A DNA stretch of 64,000 bases from an uncultured Eubacterium sp. GTDB lineage: Bacteria > Bacillota > Clostridia > Oscillospirales > Acutalibacteraceae. Under the pieces are notes generated by a model. That model was given only the letters and a program-made list of their open reading frames with translations. It was not told the origin of the DNA and searched no databases. The position numbers and the translations under genes were made by a program. The stretch is taken from assembly GCA_934561395.1 (NCBI GenBank), contig CAKTGF010000003.1:186001-250000 (forward strand), read 5' to 3'. Below are positions 7,375 through 16,498 of this stretch, one piece after another (the first letter of the stretch is position 1; each line of letters opens with the position of its first letter).

Positions 7375-7860
7375 TTAATTATCTCCTTTGCATCTTTTAT
7401 AAATATCGTTTGCTATTTCGCCGGGAACAAAAGCCGAAATATCGCCCCCAAGGCTGCAAACCTCCTTAACCATGCTGCTTGACAAAAACATATTTTCGCC
7501 CCTTGCGGTTAAGAAAACCGTTTCGACATTAGGGTTAAGTGATTTGTTGGTTAAGGATTGCTGAAATTCCCAATCAAAATCGGAAACGGCACGCAAGCCC
7601 TTAACTATTGCAACAGCGCCCTTGTCTTTTGCGTATTCAACAAGCAAGCCGTTGTATGTATCAATTTTTACATTTGATTTTTTAATACACCTTTTCAAAA
7701 GTCCTATTCTTTCATCAATTGTAAAAAGAGAAGTCTTTTTTGAACCGTTGCTGAGAACAAGGACAATTACCTCATCGAAAATATCCGCCGTGCGTTCGAT
7801 AATATCTAAATGCCCCAATGTAACGGGATCAAAGCTTCCCGGACAAATTGCTGTTTTCAT
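7375..7860 (-). CDS. coaD: Phosphopantetheine adenylyltransferase
   Basis: CoaD transfers AMP from ATP to 4'-phosphopantetheine to make dephospho-CoA, the penultimate step of coenzyme A synthesis. The 161-residue protein shows the nucleotidyltransferase motif GSFDPVTLGH (8-17), KGLRAVSDFDWE and the C-terminal FLSSSMVKEV motif that contacts ATP. Its length matches bacterial CoaD. The gene abuts rsmD with no gap, an arrangement conserved across Firmicutes. Confidence 0.96.
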   Translation of the reverse strand: MKTAICPGSFDPVTLGHLDIIERTADIFDEVIVLVLSNGSKKTSLFTIDERIGLLKRCIKKSNVKIDTYNGLLVEYAKDKGAVAIVKGLRAVSDFDWEFQQSLTNKSLNPNVETVFLTARGENMFLSSSMVKEVCSLGGDISAFVPGEIANDIYKRCKGDN

Positions 7861-8403
7861 TTAACCATTATCCTTTCGGTAATAAGTAAGCTTTGATTTT
7901 CCGTAAGTTTTTACCCTTTGAACAGACCAATCGCCCACGGTTTCGGGCAGTTCCTCGTTCTTTGCGGTTTCGCAAATAATAACGCCGCCGTCTGCCATGC
8001 GCAAAACCAAACTGTTAAGGCAGCTTAAAATTAAGCCCTTGCTATACGGTGGGTCAAGGAAGGCTATGTCAAACCTGCCATTGCGGCTTAAAAACGATAC
8101 AGCATCTGCGAAAACCAACTGTGAGCGCTCCTGCATTTTGCAATTGTTGATATTTTCCTCAACAATTTTATATGCCTGCCTGTTGTTTTCAACAAAGGTG
8201 CAAAAGCCTGCACCCCTTGACAAAGCCTCAATACCAAGCTGACCGCAGCCTGCGAACAAATCAAGCACCCTTTTGCCCTCAAGCTCAAACTGAATTGAAC
8301 TGAATAAAGCCTCCTTGGTGGCTTGGGTTGTAGGCCTTGTAACATCGTCGCCGGGTAGCGTTTTTAAATTTCTGCCCCTTGCAGAGCCTGTAATAACTCT
8401 CAT
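7861..8403 (-). CDS. rsmD: 16S rRNA (guanine966-N2)-methyltransferase RsmD
   Basis: RsmD methylates G966 of 16S rRNA in the assembling small subunit, using S-adenosylmethionine. The 180-residue protein starts MRVITGSARGRNL. It has the SAM-binding DLFAGCGQLGIEALSRGA and the catalytic DPPY in FLDPPYSKG. I chose the ATG at 8403, preceded by AAGGACAGG; an in-frame extension of 20 codons is unlike the family and overlaps the region just after the promoter. Operon with coaD. Confidence 0.93.
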   Translation of the reverse strand: MRVITGSARGRNLKTLPGDDVTRPTTQATKEALFSSIQFELEGKRVLDLFAGCGQLGIEALSRGAGFCTFVENNRQAYKIVEENINNCKMQERSQLVFADAVSFLSRNGRFDIAFLDPPYSKGLILSCLNSLVLRMADGGVIICETAKNEELPETVGDWSVQRVKTYGKSKLTYYRKDNG

Positions 8404-8445
8404 AAGCCTGTCCTTAAGGTAAACACTTATTTTTTTACTCTTAAT

Positions 8446-8474
8446 ATTATAACTACCTGACAATCTTTAGTCAA
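8446..8474 (-). promoter_or_regulatory. sigma-A promoter of rsmD-coaD
   Basis: TTGACT (8469-8474), 17 bp, TATAAT (8446-8451) on the minus strand. It lies in the short gap after uvrC, so the rsmD operon has its own start. Confidence 0.85.
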
Positions 8475-8489
8475 GTTAAATTGTGAATT

Positions 8490-10310
8490 TTACAAATTCG
8501 CATAATAATCCACAATATCTTGTGCGTTCTTTTTTGAAATGCTCTGTACCTGTGCCAGTTGCTCCGCCGTTGCTCTCTTAATTGCGCCTATTGTTTTAAA
8601 TTTCTTAAGCAAAGCCTTTGCTTTTTTCTCCCCTATTCCCTCAATTTTTGTAAGGCTTGAGGAGAATGAGCTTTTTTGGTGCTTTTTGTGATGATAGGTT
8701 ATGGCAAAGCGGTGCACCTCCTCCTGTATGGAGGAAACAAGTGTAAATGCGCTGCGGTGTGAGTTGATTTCAATTTCGCCGCCGTCGTAGGCAATGGCAC
8801 GGGTTCTGTGCTTGTTATCTTTAACCATGCCGAAAACGGGCACATCAATATTCATTTGCTTAACCACCGGCAGCACTGCGTTAACCTGGGGCTGGCCGCC
8901 GTCAAGAAGAATTAAATCGGGCAAAATTTTAAAGGTGCTGCCCTCCTCATCCTCGTAATAATGCCTAAATCTGCGCCGCAGAACCTCGTTCATCGAGCCC
9001 ACATCGTTTTGACCCTCAAATTCTTTAATTGCAAAGCGCTTGTAGGCACTTTTCATAGGTCTGCCGTTGTGATAAACCACCATGCCTGCAACATTATCCG
9101 CACCGAAGGTGTGTGAAATATCGTAGCTTTCAATATATTCCGGGGGCTTGGGCAAGCCCAAAAGGTTAGCCAATTCCTCCAGCGCCGCCATTTCTCTGCC
9201 CAGCCTGCCCTGATTTTGGGCAAGGTGCTCGTTGGCGTTTTTAATGCACATATTTACAATTGCAAGGTGCTCGCCCCTTTGGGGGTGTATTATTTCAAGT
9301 TTTTTGCCACGCTTTGACTCAAGCCAGGTGTGGAGCAGCTCCTCATCTGCAATATCGCCGTCAACTGCAATGCGTGATGGTATATTGTCACGCATGGAAT
9401 AATAGCGCTCAATAAGCTCAAATCTCGCCTCTTCAAGGTTATCAACACTGTCAATAAGCCAGCTTTCGCTGTCAACAAGCCTGCCGTTTTTAAAGCGGAT
9501 TGCCTCAAAGCAAGCCTTCTTAACAGAGTTTACAAGGGCAAAAACGTCCTCCTCAGGAACATTTATTGAAACCACCTTTTGCTTTTCGTCAAGGTTTTTA
9601 ATAGCCTTTATTCTGTCACGCATGGCGGCTGCCTTTTCAAACTCCAAATTGTCGGAATACTGCTGCATTTTTTCGGTCATTTCCTTTAGTGCCCCTGCAC
9701 TTCCGCCCTTTAAAAACGCTATTGCGTCCTTAACAGCCGCATTGTATTCCTCCTTGGTAATCCTGCCGTTGCAGGGTGCTGAGCAAAGCCCCATAAAGCC
9801 GTTTAAGCACGGACGGCTTTTGTTATAATCCCTGGGAAAACTTTTGTTGCACCGTGGGAGCTTGAAAATTTTAAGCGCCTCCTCAACAGTGTTTTTTACC
9901 GAATAGTTTGAAACATATGGGCCCAGATATGTTGCGCCGTCGTCAAGCATTTGCTTGCTTTCACTTATTCTGGGGAATTCGCCCTTTGTGATTTTAATAT
10001 AATTGTAGCCCTTATCGTCCTTTAATAAAATGTTATATTTGGGTTGGTGCTGCTTTATGAGCGAACATTCAAGCACCAGAGCCTCAAACTCGGTGTCGCA
10101 GAGAATGTAGTCAAAATCATCCACATTCTCAACCATTCTTATAACCTTTAACGAATGGTTTGTGTGGCTGCCGAAATAGGAGGAAACACGGTTTTTAAGC
10201 GCCTTTGCCTTGCCGATATATATTATTTTTTTATCCTTGTTTTTCATAATATACACGCCCGGGGTCAGGGGCAGTGCCATTGCCTTTCGGCGCAGCTGCT
10301 TTTCTGTCAA
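8490..10310 (-). CDS. uvrC: Excinuclease ABC subunit C
   Basis: UvrC makes the dual incisions around bulky DNA lesions in nucleotide excision repair, acting with UvrA and UvrB. The 606-residue protein has the N-terminal GIY-YIG nuclease (PGVYIMKNKDKKIIYIGKA), a UVR motif near residue 220 (YSDNLEFEKAAAMRDRI) that contacts UvrB, the RNase H-like C-terminal nuclease (ESYDISHTFGADNVAGM) and a terminal helix-hairpin-helix pair (LTKIEGIGEKKAKALLKKF). All domains are complete. The start has AAGGAGG upstream. It lies 37 bases after the alpha/beta hydrolase gene and may be cotranscribed with it. Confidence 0.96.
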   Translation of the reverse strand: MTEKQLRRKAMALPLTPGVYIMKNKDKKIIYIGKAKALKNRVSSYFGSHTNHSLKVIRMVENVDDFDYILCDTEFEALVLECSLIKQHQPKYNILLKDDKGYNYIKITKGEFPRISESKQMLDDGATYLGPYVSNYSVKNTVEEALKIFKLPRCNKSFPRDYNKSRPCLNGFMGLCSAPCNGRITKEEYNAAVKDAIAFLKGGSAGALKEMTEKMQQYSDNLEFEKAAAMRDRIKAIKNLDEKQKVVSINVPEEDVFALVNSVKKACFEAIRFKNGRLVDSESWLIDSVDNLEEARFELIERYYSMRDNIPSRIAVDGDIADEELLHTWLESKRGKKLEIIHPQRGEHLAIVNMCIKNANEHLAQNQGRLGREMAALEELANLLGLPKPPEYIESYDISHTFGADNVAGMVVYHNGRPMKSAYKRFAIKEFEGQNDVGSMNEVLRRRFRHYYEDEEGSTFKILPDLILLDGGQPQVNAVLPVVKQMNIDVPVFGMVKDNKHRTRAIAYDGGEIEINSHRSAFTLVSSIQEEVHRFAITYHHKKHQKSSFSSSLTKIEGIGEKKAKALLKKFKTIGAIKRATAEQLAQVQSISKKNAQDIVDYYANL

Positions 10311-10347
10311 AGTGTTATTCCTCCTTTCTTAGTTTTGCTTTTCTAAC

Positions 10348-11310
10348 TTAAATATATTTACCTAAAAATTCCTTAAGTTTAGCTTTATACAAGTCACCGT
10401 TAACCATAATGCTTTGAGCGTGGAATGCACCGTCAACAATAAGCATATCCTTTGGAGCGGTGCAAATATCATACAGTTCATAGCACATTTTTGTGGGAAC
10501 AAATTTATCTGCGCTGCCGTGAACAAACAGCATGGGCACACGGGCGTTTTTAACGCTTTCTCTGACATCGGTTTCCTTTAAATCAAAGCGAGCAAGCCTT
10601 TTGTTCATAGCGTTAAACACCTTTAAAATAAGTGGTGTTATTTTGCTGACGCCCACACCCTTTGCAACCTCGGCAAATTCATCCACTGCGCCGGTGTATG
10701 CACAGTCGGAAACAATCACTTTTACTTGCGGTGGCACTGCCGATGCGGTTTTGCACACCGTTGCGCCGCCCATAGAAACCCCGTGAAGAACAATTTTTAT
10801 ATTCTCCCCAAAACGGTTAACAAGATAGTCAACCCATTGAAGAAAATCCCTTGCCTCAAAATAGTCAAAGCCTAAAAAATCGCCCTCACTGTCCCCTGCG
10901 GTTACATGGTCAACTGACATAAAATTATAGCCCTGCTCGTGATAAAATCTTTCAAAATTTGCAGGGTCGCCGTTATGGTCGGCACGGTAGCCGTGGGCAA
11001 AAAGAACAAATTTATCCGTTTCCTTCTCCGCCGGCAGATAGTAGCCCTTTAAAACAAAGCCATCGGCATTTTTCATATCAATAATTTCAATATCCTGCTG
11101 CTCAATCCATTTGCAGTTTTCGTGTGTGAACTCTGCAAAAGCATCGCTGCCCTCAAAGCCGTTTTTGTTGGCAATGCGTTTGAAAATTGAGGGCGGAATA
11201 GTTTCCTTATACATTACATCAAGATAGCCGTGCACTGCTGCGGCGGTAATTGCTGCGGCGCCTATGCCCACAGCGGCGGCAATGCCCAAATGCTTTTTCA
11301 TATTGACCAC
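10348..11310 (-). CDS. Membrane-anchored alpha/beta hydrolase
   Basis: This is a 320-residue serine hydrolase of the alpha/beta fold, similar in layout to the YqkD/BEM46-like group. A hydrophobic N-terminal helix (about residues 8-28) probably anchors it. The oxyanion strand is FAHGYRADH, the nucleophile elbow is HGVSMGG, the acid lies in HGSADKFVP and the catalytic His in GAFHAQS. The substrate (an ester, amide or lipid) is unknown. The GTG start at 11310 has AAAGG close upstream; an ATG nine bases inside is a near-equal alternative. Confidence 0.82.
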   Translation of the reverse strand: MVNMKKHLGIAAAVGIGAAAITAAAVHGYLDVMYKETIPPSIFKRIANKNGFEGSDAFAEFTHENCKWIEQQDIEIIDMKNADGFVLKGYYLPAEKETDKFVLFAHGYRADHNGDPANFERFYHEQGYNFMSVDHVTAGDSEGDFLGFDYFEARDFLQWVDYLVNRFGENIKIVLHGVSMGGATVCKTASAVPPQVKVIVSDCAYTGAVDEFAEVAKGVGVSKITPLILKVFNAMNKRLARFDLKETDVRESVKNARVPMLFVHGSADKFVPTKMCYELYDICTAPKDMLIVDGAFHAQSIMVNGDLYKAKLKEFLGKYI

Positions 11311-11340
11311 TTTACCTTTCAGATTAATAAAAATCGGTTA

Positions 11341-11366
11341 AATTAAACGGCTGTCAGTGACAGCCG
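11341..11366 (-). terminator. Rho-independent terminator after the small lipoprotein gene
   Basis: CGGCTGTCA (11348-11356) pairs with TGACAGCCG (11358-11366), probably with the inner pairs open. On the minus strand it is followed by TTTAATTT. Confidence 0.65.
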
Positions 11367-11372
11367 CAGTAA

Positions 11373-11876
11373 TTATTGCTTTTCTGTTTCGGATTTGCTT
11401 TCATCATGAGCATTGGTTGCCTCTGTTGTTTCAAGCTCCTTTGCCTCCAGTTGGGTGTAACCCTTTTTGCTGTCGTTAACATCCTTTTGCTTAAGCACGG
11501 TTTTCATATCCTTGCTAACAAAGAACACGCCGTAATCCTCAAAATTATAGGTTGTGTTACCGTTAGCGTCAGGCTCGGAATTTTCAATAAGCACCTGAAA
11601 ATGCACCTCAATAAAATCGCCGTCGTAGCCGTCGATTTGCACAGGCTCGGGCTTGGTGTAAATTTTGCACCTGTTAAAATCCTTGGCAGACATGCCCAAT
11701 TCCTTAGCGGTATATTGCGACATAAGGGCACGGGCGTCAACACATTTTTCATCATCTGTAACCGCAGCCGTTGTGGACTCGGTGGTGGAGGTATCATCCC
11801 CCGATGATTTTGAGCATGCAACAAAGGTGCAGGCAACGATTGATAAGCATAAAATTGCAATTAAAAACTTTTTCAT
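11373..11876 (-). CDS. Small lipoprotein of unknown function
   Basis: This is a 167-residue predicted lipoprotein. The signal peptide ends at a lipobox FVAC with Cys21, followed by a Ser/Thr/Asp linker (about 24-40), a folded region of roughly 100 residues beginning DEKCVDARALMSQYTAKEL, and an acidic tail. I do not recognise the family. The central part has alternating beta-like segments (DGDFIEVHFQVLIE, NFEDYGVFFVSKD). It is expressed from its own strong promoter and ends at its own terminator, so it is an independent unit. Confidence 0.75.
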   Translation of the reverse strand: MKKFLIAILCLSIVACTFVACSKSSGDDTSTTESTTAAVTDDEKCVDARALMSQYTAKELGMSAKDFNRCKIYTKPEPVQIDGYDGDFIEVHFQVLIENSEPDANGNTTYNFEDYGVFFVSKDMKTVLKQKDVNDSKKGYTQLEAKELETTEATNAHDESKSETEKQ

Positions 11877-11906
11877 GGCGTAACCTCAATTAAATTTATT
11901 AACATC

Positions 11907-11935
11907 ATTATAAAATAACAAAGTGTTAAAGTCAA
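11907..11935 (-). promoter_or_regulatory. sigma-A promoter of the small lipoprotein gene
   Basis: TTGACT (11930-11935), 17 bp, TATAAT (11907-11912). The -35 hexamer includes the TGA stop codon of the DUF523 gene. Confidence 0.83.
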
Positions 11936-12396
11936 TCGGCAGAATCTTCAAAATAATACAAATCTATCAGTTTTTCTATTTGGCTTTCCCCGAAAACCTG
12001 AATATCGTTTCGGCAAAGCAAATCTGCGGTAACGCCGTTACCCCTGCAAAGGGTGCCTGAAAAGCTGCCGTCATAAATTTCCCCAAAGCCGCAGGACGGG
12101 GAGCGCTCTTTTAAAACCGCACAAGGGGTGTTTGCCTCCTTGGCAATATAAAGAGTTTGCTCTGCACCGCTTTCAAACTGCCGGGTTACATCCTCCCCAA
12201 GGCTTGAAACCACTCTGTCCCCAACAATTTCGCTGGGTGCACGGGGCGTTGGCAGCTGGCCGAACACCTCAGGGCACACGGGTATAACCTGAAAATACTC
12301 TTCAAGCTTGCAGGCAAGGGCGTTTTTATTATTTTTGCCGTTATATTTACAATTGTGCCCTAAAAGGCAGGCACTTACCAAAATTTTAGTTTTCAT
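11932..12396 (-). CDS. DUF523 domain protein
   Basis: This is a 154-residue cysteine-rich protein of the DUF523 family. It shows the signature SACLLGHNCKYNG at the N-terminus, then PVCPEVFGQLPTPRAP and the motif LKERSPSCGFGEIYDG, with a final GVTADLL segment. The conserved cysteines (CLLGxxC, VCPE, SPSCG) suggest metal or cluster binding, but the biochemical role is not known to me. I use the ATG giving MKTKILVSACLLG; the longer frame needs a TTG with no ribosome binding site. The ATG lies 9 bases downstream of the start of the upstream gene's stop region, so it is probably coupled to the protease gene. Confidence 0.85.
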   Translation of the reverse strand: MKTKILVSACLLGHNCKYNGKNNKNALACKLEEYFQVIPVCPEVFGQLPTPRAPSEIVGDRVVSSLGEDVTRQFESGAEQTLYIAKEANTPCAVLKERSPSCGFGEIYDGSFSGTLCRGNGVTADLLCRNDIQVFGESQIEKLIDLYYFEDSAD

Positions 12397-12404
12397 ACCA
12401 AGTC

Positions 12405-15400
12405 TCAATAGGCGTAGGAACTTATATCGCTGTAATAGATATAATCCTTAACACCGTTAGTGTATTTTATATAAAATCTTGCGCTGACAACGCCCTTGGA
12501 ATCGCTTGAGCCGTAGGTCATAACCATTGTATTGCCGTTGGGCTCAAACTGATATTGCCTTAAAGCATAGCCGCCGCTGCCCTTTTTGCCCACATTTTCA
12601 ACGGTCATAAAATCATCGTCAAGGTTTTTGCCGTATAAATATCCGCACTCGGTAACGGTGTATTCCGTGCCAAAGCTTACATGGGCATAAAACTCACGCT
12701 TGTTTGCCGCCGAGTCGCTTTGCTCGTTATAAATATCATTAACAACGGGATGGCCCTGGTTTGTATATGCTCTGTCAATGGTAAGGCATTCGTTTTCAAC
12801 ATAGCCATAATCCAAAAGTTTTTCATCCTCAAAACGGTTAAGGTGTGCAAAGCCGAAGTCTTTGCCGTTAACCACGCCGTCCTTAATAAAATCGCCGTAT
12901 TTAATAACGAGGTCGCCCCTTAAATTGTTTTTGTAAGGCGCAATTGTTGTGTTGGCAATCACAAAACCGTGCTTTTTAATTGTAATGTTGTAGCTTTGGC
13001 AGCACTTAATTTCATCAATAACAAACTTGCCGTATTGGTTAGTTACTGCGGAAAGCTGACCGTTAACATAAACCTCTGCGCCGTAAATAGCCTTTGATGC
13101 GGTGCTTTTAAGGCTTGCTTTAATGTAATGCCCGCTTGTCCGGGCTGCCAAAAAGCTTGAATAAATCGTTTCGTTGCAGTCAACACAGTTGTAGTTAACG
13201 GTAACATCATAGCAGCAATTGGGCAGGGTGCTGTTTTCGGTATAGCCCCTTGTGTGGCCGCAGCCCAGTGATGAAAAGCTGCAATTTTTATTTTTTATGT
13301 AGTCCTTGGTGGTTGAATCGTTGTAGCAATACACAACCGGCACAATTTCGCTTGATGCGGAATTAACAAATATCGCATTTCGTAAAAAAACAGTTTGCTT
13401 TGAATAGTTTGTAAAGCTTTCAATGTTAACGCAATCGTAAAATGCATATTTTCCTATTCCATCACAGTTGTTAAGGGTAACTGTTTTCAGCCCGCTGCAG
13501 GCTCTGAATGCATAAGAGCCGATGCTGACAATATCGCTGCATATATCAAAGCTTTGCAGCGAATTTCTGCTGATATACCATGGGCTGTAGGTGTAAACCT
13601 GGTGATTTGAGTTTCTGTCATAATCGGGCATAACGCCGCTGCCCTTGGTTAGGGTAATGCTTTCAAGGGCGGAGCAGCCATACCAAACGGATTGGTTAAC
13701 CGGTGCCTCCATAGACGCAGGCATTGTAAGAGCCGTGGCGTTTTTTGCGTTATAAAATGAATATTGCGACAGGGCGGTTATTTCATCATCAATAGTAATA
13801 ACCTTGATTTGTGACATATAATCATACCACGGAACAGCGTCGGGGGAGGAATAGGTATCCGTTGCTCCTTGACCGCTGAGTGAAAGGGTTTTGGTTTCGT
13901 AATCATAATGCCAATTAACATTTTCTCCGCACTTGCCGGCGTTTAAGGGGTAAGCCTCAAAGCCATTATTAACAGCATAACTGTAAGCGTTTGCGGTTGC
14001 GTCGCCGTAATATACAAAATCATTCTTAACAAAGCCTTTTTCGCTGTAACTGTAGCCGATTGAATAGTGACCGAACTCCACACCCGAGGAATAAACCCTT
14101 GCGGTTTGCGGATAGCTTGTAAGCAAAAATGCATAGGGCAAAAGCTTAACTGCGCTTTCAATTGTAATTCCTGCGAATTTATAACTTGGCAGTGCCATTG
14201 CAATATTGCCGTTTTTATCATAAACAACCGACATATTTACGCTGAAATTATCATTAGGAACAACCGACAGGCTTTCAGCATTTAAAAACGCCGCAGCGCT
14301 TATACTTTCAACCTGCTCGGGCATAATATACTCCCCTGCTGCCGACAGTGCGGCGCAAACAAGGGTTTTGCCGTCATAGGAATAAAGGCTTTTATCAACT
14401 ACCTTAAAATTATCGCCGCTGTATCGATAGGTGTAAATTTTACTGCAACCGTAAAAGGCAAAGGGCGAAACTGAAGTTACGCCGCTGTCAATAACCACGG
14501 TGCGTACAGAGCCCCTATAATCATACCAGGGAGATGCAACGCCCTTGTAATCGTACATATCCCCTGTGCCGCTGATGCTGAGGGTGCCGAAATTGTCTAA
14601 TGTGTATTTAAGTTCCTCGCCGCAGTCACCGCTTAACAGAACCACAGGCTCAACATATTTGTCATTATATGTATATCCGCAGGCGGAGCAGGTATATTGG
14701 GTGTAGCCGTCCCTTTCGCTGCTTGGCGGATATGCAACCGCAAGGAAATCGTGATTGCAGCCCAGAGAGTTAAACTTTATTTGTTCCCCACGGCAATAGG
14801 TTTGGGCGCAGGTATTGCTGTAGCCGCTGATTTCAAAATCGGAGGAAAGCCCACCGAAAGCGCAGTTGCCTATTTGCTTAATATTTTTATCAAAGGTTAT
14901 GCTTTTAAGCCCCGTGCAGCCGTAAAAGGCATAATCCCCCACCGTGTTAAAGGGAGAATTTAATTTAAAGTTTGCATCAGCCATATTGTAAAAGGAATAT
15001 GCGCCGATGCTTTTTACATTTTCATCAATATTAACCTGCTTAATTTTAGAGGAAAAGCTATACCATGGCTGGGTGCCGTCGGTATAATCAACAGAGCCGT
15101 GAACGGTTAGCTCCCCCCGGGGCAGGGATAAGGTGTAATCGTCGGTGTCATACTTAATGCTTGCAATATTCGGCATGCCGTAGCCGTAGTAGGAATCAAG
15201 CCCCTCATCGCCGTAATCCACCGAAAAATCACGCATAATGTTATAAACCTGCTCCTTGCTTAATTCGGAATTCATGCTTTTTATGTTTGCACACACCGCC
15301 GATATGTAGGGGGCTGAAAAAGACGTGCCGTTATAAGTTGCGTAGCCGGAGGTTCCGTCTGTATTCGGAATTGCCGAGGTTACTCCCGAGCCGGGGGCGC

Positions 15401-16379
15401 AAAAATCAATATCACTGCCGAAATTTGAATAGCTTGCAATGTTGGTAAGGCTTGAATTAAGAGCCGAAACCGTAATAACATCGGTGGTCATTGCAGGATA
15501 GGTGCTTGTGAGCAGTTTGCCGTTATTACCTGCGCTTGCACAAACGCAAACGCCGTTTTCAACAGCATAGGCAACCGCCTTTTCGTAGGAGGCCTGACCC
15601 AAGGTTGATGAAAATGAGGCATTTATAACATCGGCGCCCATATCCGTTGCCGCATAAATTGCCGAAATGCAGGAGGACAGGGTTTCAACCTTAGTGCCGT
15701 AGGGCACAACCTTAAAGGGCACTATTTTAACATTGCTCATTGTGTTATTTGCCACAATTGCCGAAACAAAAGTGCCGTGAAAATAAAGGCTTTCGCAGGA
15801 TTTATCATATTCGGCATTGTCGTTGCCGTCAACGGTGTAGTCATAGCCGTCGTTATACATTCTGCCCTTCAGCTCGTCATGGTTAAGCATAACGCCCGTA
15901 TCAAGCACGGCAACAAGCACATCATCCGAATTAATGGCAAAATTGCCAACATAGTCTGAAATGCCCATGGCGTTGCTGCCCTTTGGGTTCATTTGCCCTG
16001 TTTCGTAGGCGTCAAGTGAAACGGCACAATCGGCATCCACAGTGTAGCCGTCCGCAGCTAATTTGTTATAAGCGTTTTCCGCCTGAGCGGCGGTTTTATA
16101 CTGCAAAAGGGCAACGCCGTGCCTTTTGTCGCTTGCCACATCGATTGCGCCGTAGGATTTACCGTCATAACCTGACACAATAAGCCTTTTAAGGGCAAAT
16201 TTTTCATCAGCCGCACCTGACAAATCGGTATCGTATTTTTGGTAAAGCGACACCAATTCCTTTTGGAAATCCAGGCTGCCGCTTTGGTTAAAGTTAATGT
16301 AAATAAAGCCCGAGGCGGCAAGAAGTATTACGGTGCAAAAGGCAACAAAGCAGGCTATAAAGCCCTTTATTTTAGCCAT
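12405..16379 (-). CDS. Large surface S8 (subtilisin-like) protease with BspA-type leucine-rich repeats
   Basis: This 1324-residue protein has an N-terminal hydrophobic segment that serves as signal or anchor (about 8-28). A subtilase domain follows with Asp160 (AVLDTGV), His201 (FHGTFVSAIVA), oxyanion Asn285 (SAGNNG) and Ser353 (NGTSFSAP), all present. After it come several BspA/LRR_5 blocks of the form IKQVNIDENVKSIGAYSFYN and ITFDKNIKQIGNCAFGG, separated by GCNHD-type cysteine linkers and repeated W-Y-D-Y strand motifs. Near the C-terminus is a peptidase-regulatory-like beta domain and a single dockerin-like Asp-rich loop (KDGVVNGKDF). There is no sortase motif. It is probably exported and acts on host or diet proteins. 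Start chosen at the ATG with GAGGCGG upstream. Confidence 0.88.
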   Translation of the reverse strand: MAKIKGFIACFVAFCTVILLAASGFIYINFNQSGSLDFQKELVSLYQKYDTDLSGAADEKFALKRLIVSGYDGKSYGAIDVASDKRHGVALLQYKTAAQAENAYNKLAADGYTVDADCAVSLDAYETGQMNPKGSNAMGISDYVGNFAINSDDVLVAVLDTGVMLNHDELKGRMYNDGYDYTVDGNDNAEYDKSCESLYFHGTFVSAIVANNTMSNVKIVPFKVVPYGTKVETLSSCISAIYAATDMGADVINASFSSTLGQASYEKAVAYAVENGVCVCASAGNNGKLLTSTYPAMTTDVITVSALNSSLTNIASYSNFGSDIDFCAPGSGVTSAIPNTDGTSGYATYNGTSFSAPYISAVCANIKSMNSELSKEQVYNIMRDFSVDYGDEGLDSYYGYGMPNIASIKYDTDDYTLSLPRGELTVHGSVDYTDGTQPWYSFSSKIKQVNIDENVKSIGAYSFYNMADANFKLNSPFNTVGDYAFYGCTGLKSITFDKNIKQIGNCAFGGLSSDFEISGYSNTCAQTYCRGEQIKFNSLGCNHDFLAVAYPPSSERDGYTQYTCSACGYTYNDKYVEPVVLLSGDCGEELKYTLDNFGTLSISGTGDMYDYKGVASPWYDYRGSVRTVVIDSGVTSVSPFAFYGCSKIYTYRYSGDNFKVVDKSLYSYDGKTLVCAALSAAGEYIMPEQVESISAAAFLNAESLSVVPNDNFSVNMSVVYDKNGNIAMALPSYKFAGITIESAVKLLPYAFLLTSYPQTARVYSSGVEFGHYSIGYSYSEKGFVKNDFVYYGDATANAYSYAVNNGFEAYPLNAGKCGENVNWHYDYETKTLSLSGQGATDTYSSPDAVPWYDYMSQIKVITIDDEITALSQYSFYNAKNATALTMPASMEAPVNQSVWYGCSALESITLTKGSGVMPDYDRNSNHQVYTYSPWYISRNSLQSFDICSDIVSIGSYAFRACSGLKTVTLNNCDGIGKYAFYDCVNIESFTNYSKQTVFLRNAIFVNSASSEIVPVVYCYNDSTTKDYIKNKNCSFSSLGCGHTRGYTENSTLPNCCYDVTVNYNCVDCNETIYSSFLAARTSGHYIKASLKSTASKAIYGAEVYVNGQLSAVTNQYGKFVIDEIKCCQSYNITIKKHGFVIANTTIAPYKNNLRGDLVIKYGDFIKDGVVNGKDFGFAHLNRFEDEKLLDYGYVENECLTIDRAYTNQGHPVVNDIYNEQSDSAANKREFYAHVSFGTEYTVTECGYLYGKNLDDDFMTVENVGKKGSGGYALRQYQFEPNGNTMVMTYGSSDSKGVVSARFYIKYTNGVKDYIYYSDISSYAY

Positions 16380-16422
16380 AATACCGCCTCGCTTTCTAAA
16401 AAAAACAAAATAATACACCCTC

Positions 16423-16431
16423 ATTATAGCA
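16423..16431 (-). promoter_or_regulatory. Extended -10 promoter of the surface protease gene
   Basis: On the minus strand TGCTATAAT forms an extended -10 element. No good -35 hexamer is seen at 17 bp, which is usual for this promoter class. Confidence 0.55.
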
Positions 16432-16438
16432 CAATGAA

Positions 16439-16468
16439 TTGACTTGCGCCATACAAATATGTTATTTT
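16439..16468 (+). promoter_or_regulatory. sigma-A promoter of the GPH symporter gene
   Basis: TTGACT (16439-16444) and TATTTT (16463-16468) with an 18-bp spacer (or TTATTT at 17 bp). It is divergent from the protease promoter. Confidence 0.65.
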
Positions 16469-16498
16469 AGAGTTATAAAATAAAGAGGGGTAATTTTT

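Noticed and set aside
12681..16442. Open frames on the plus strand across the surface protease gene
   Set aside because: They lie antisense to a gene with complete catalytic motifs and lack ribosome binding sites.
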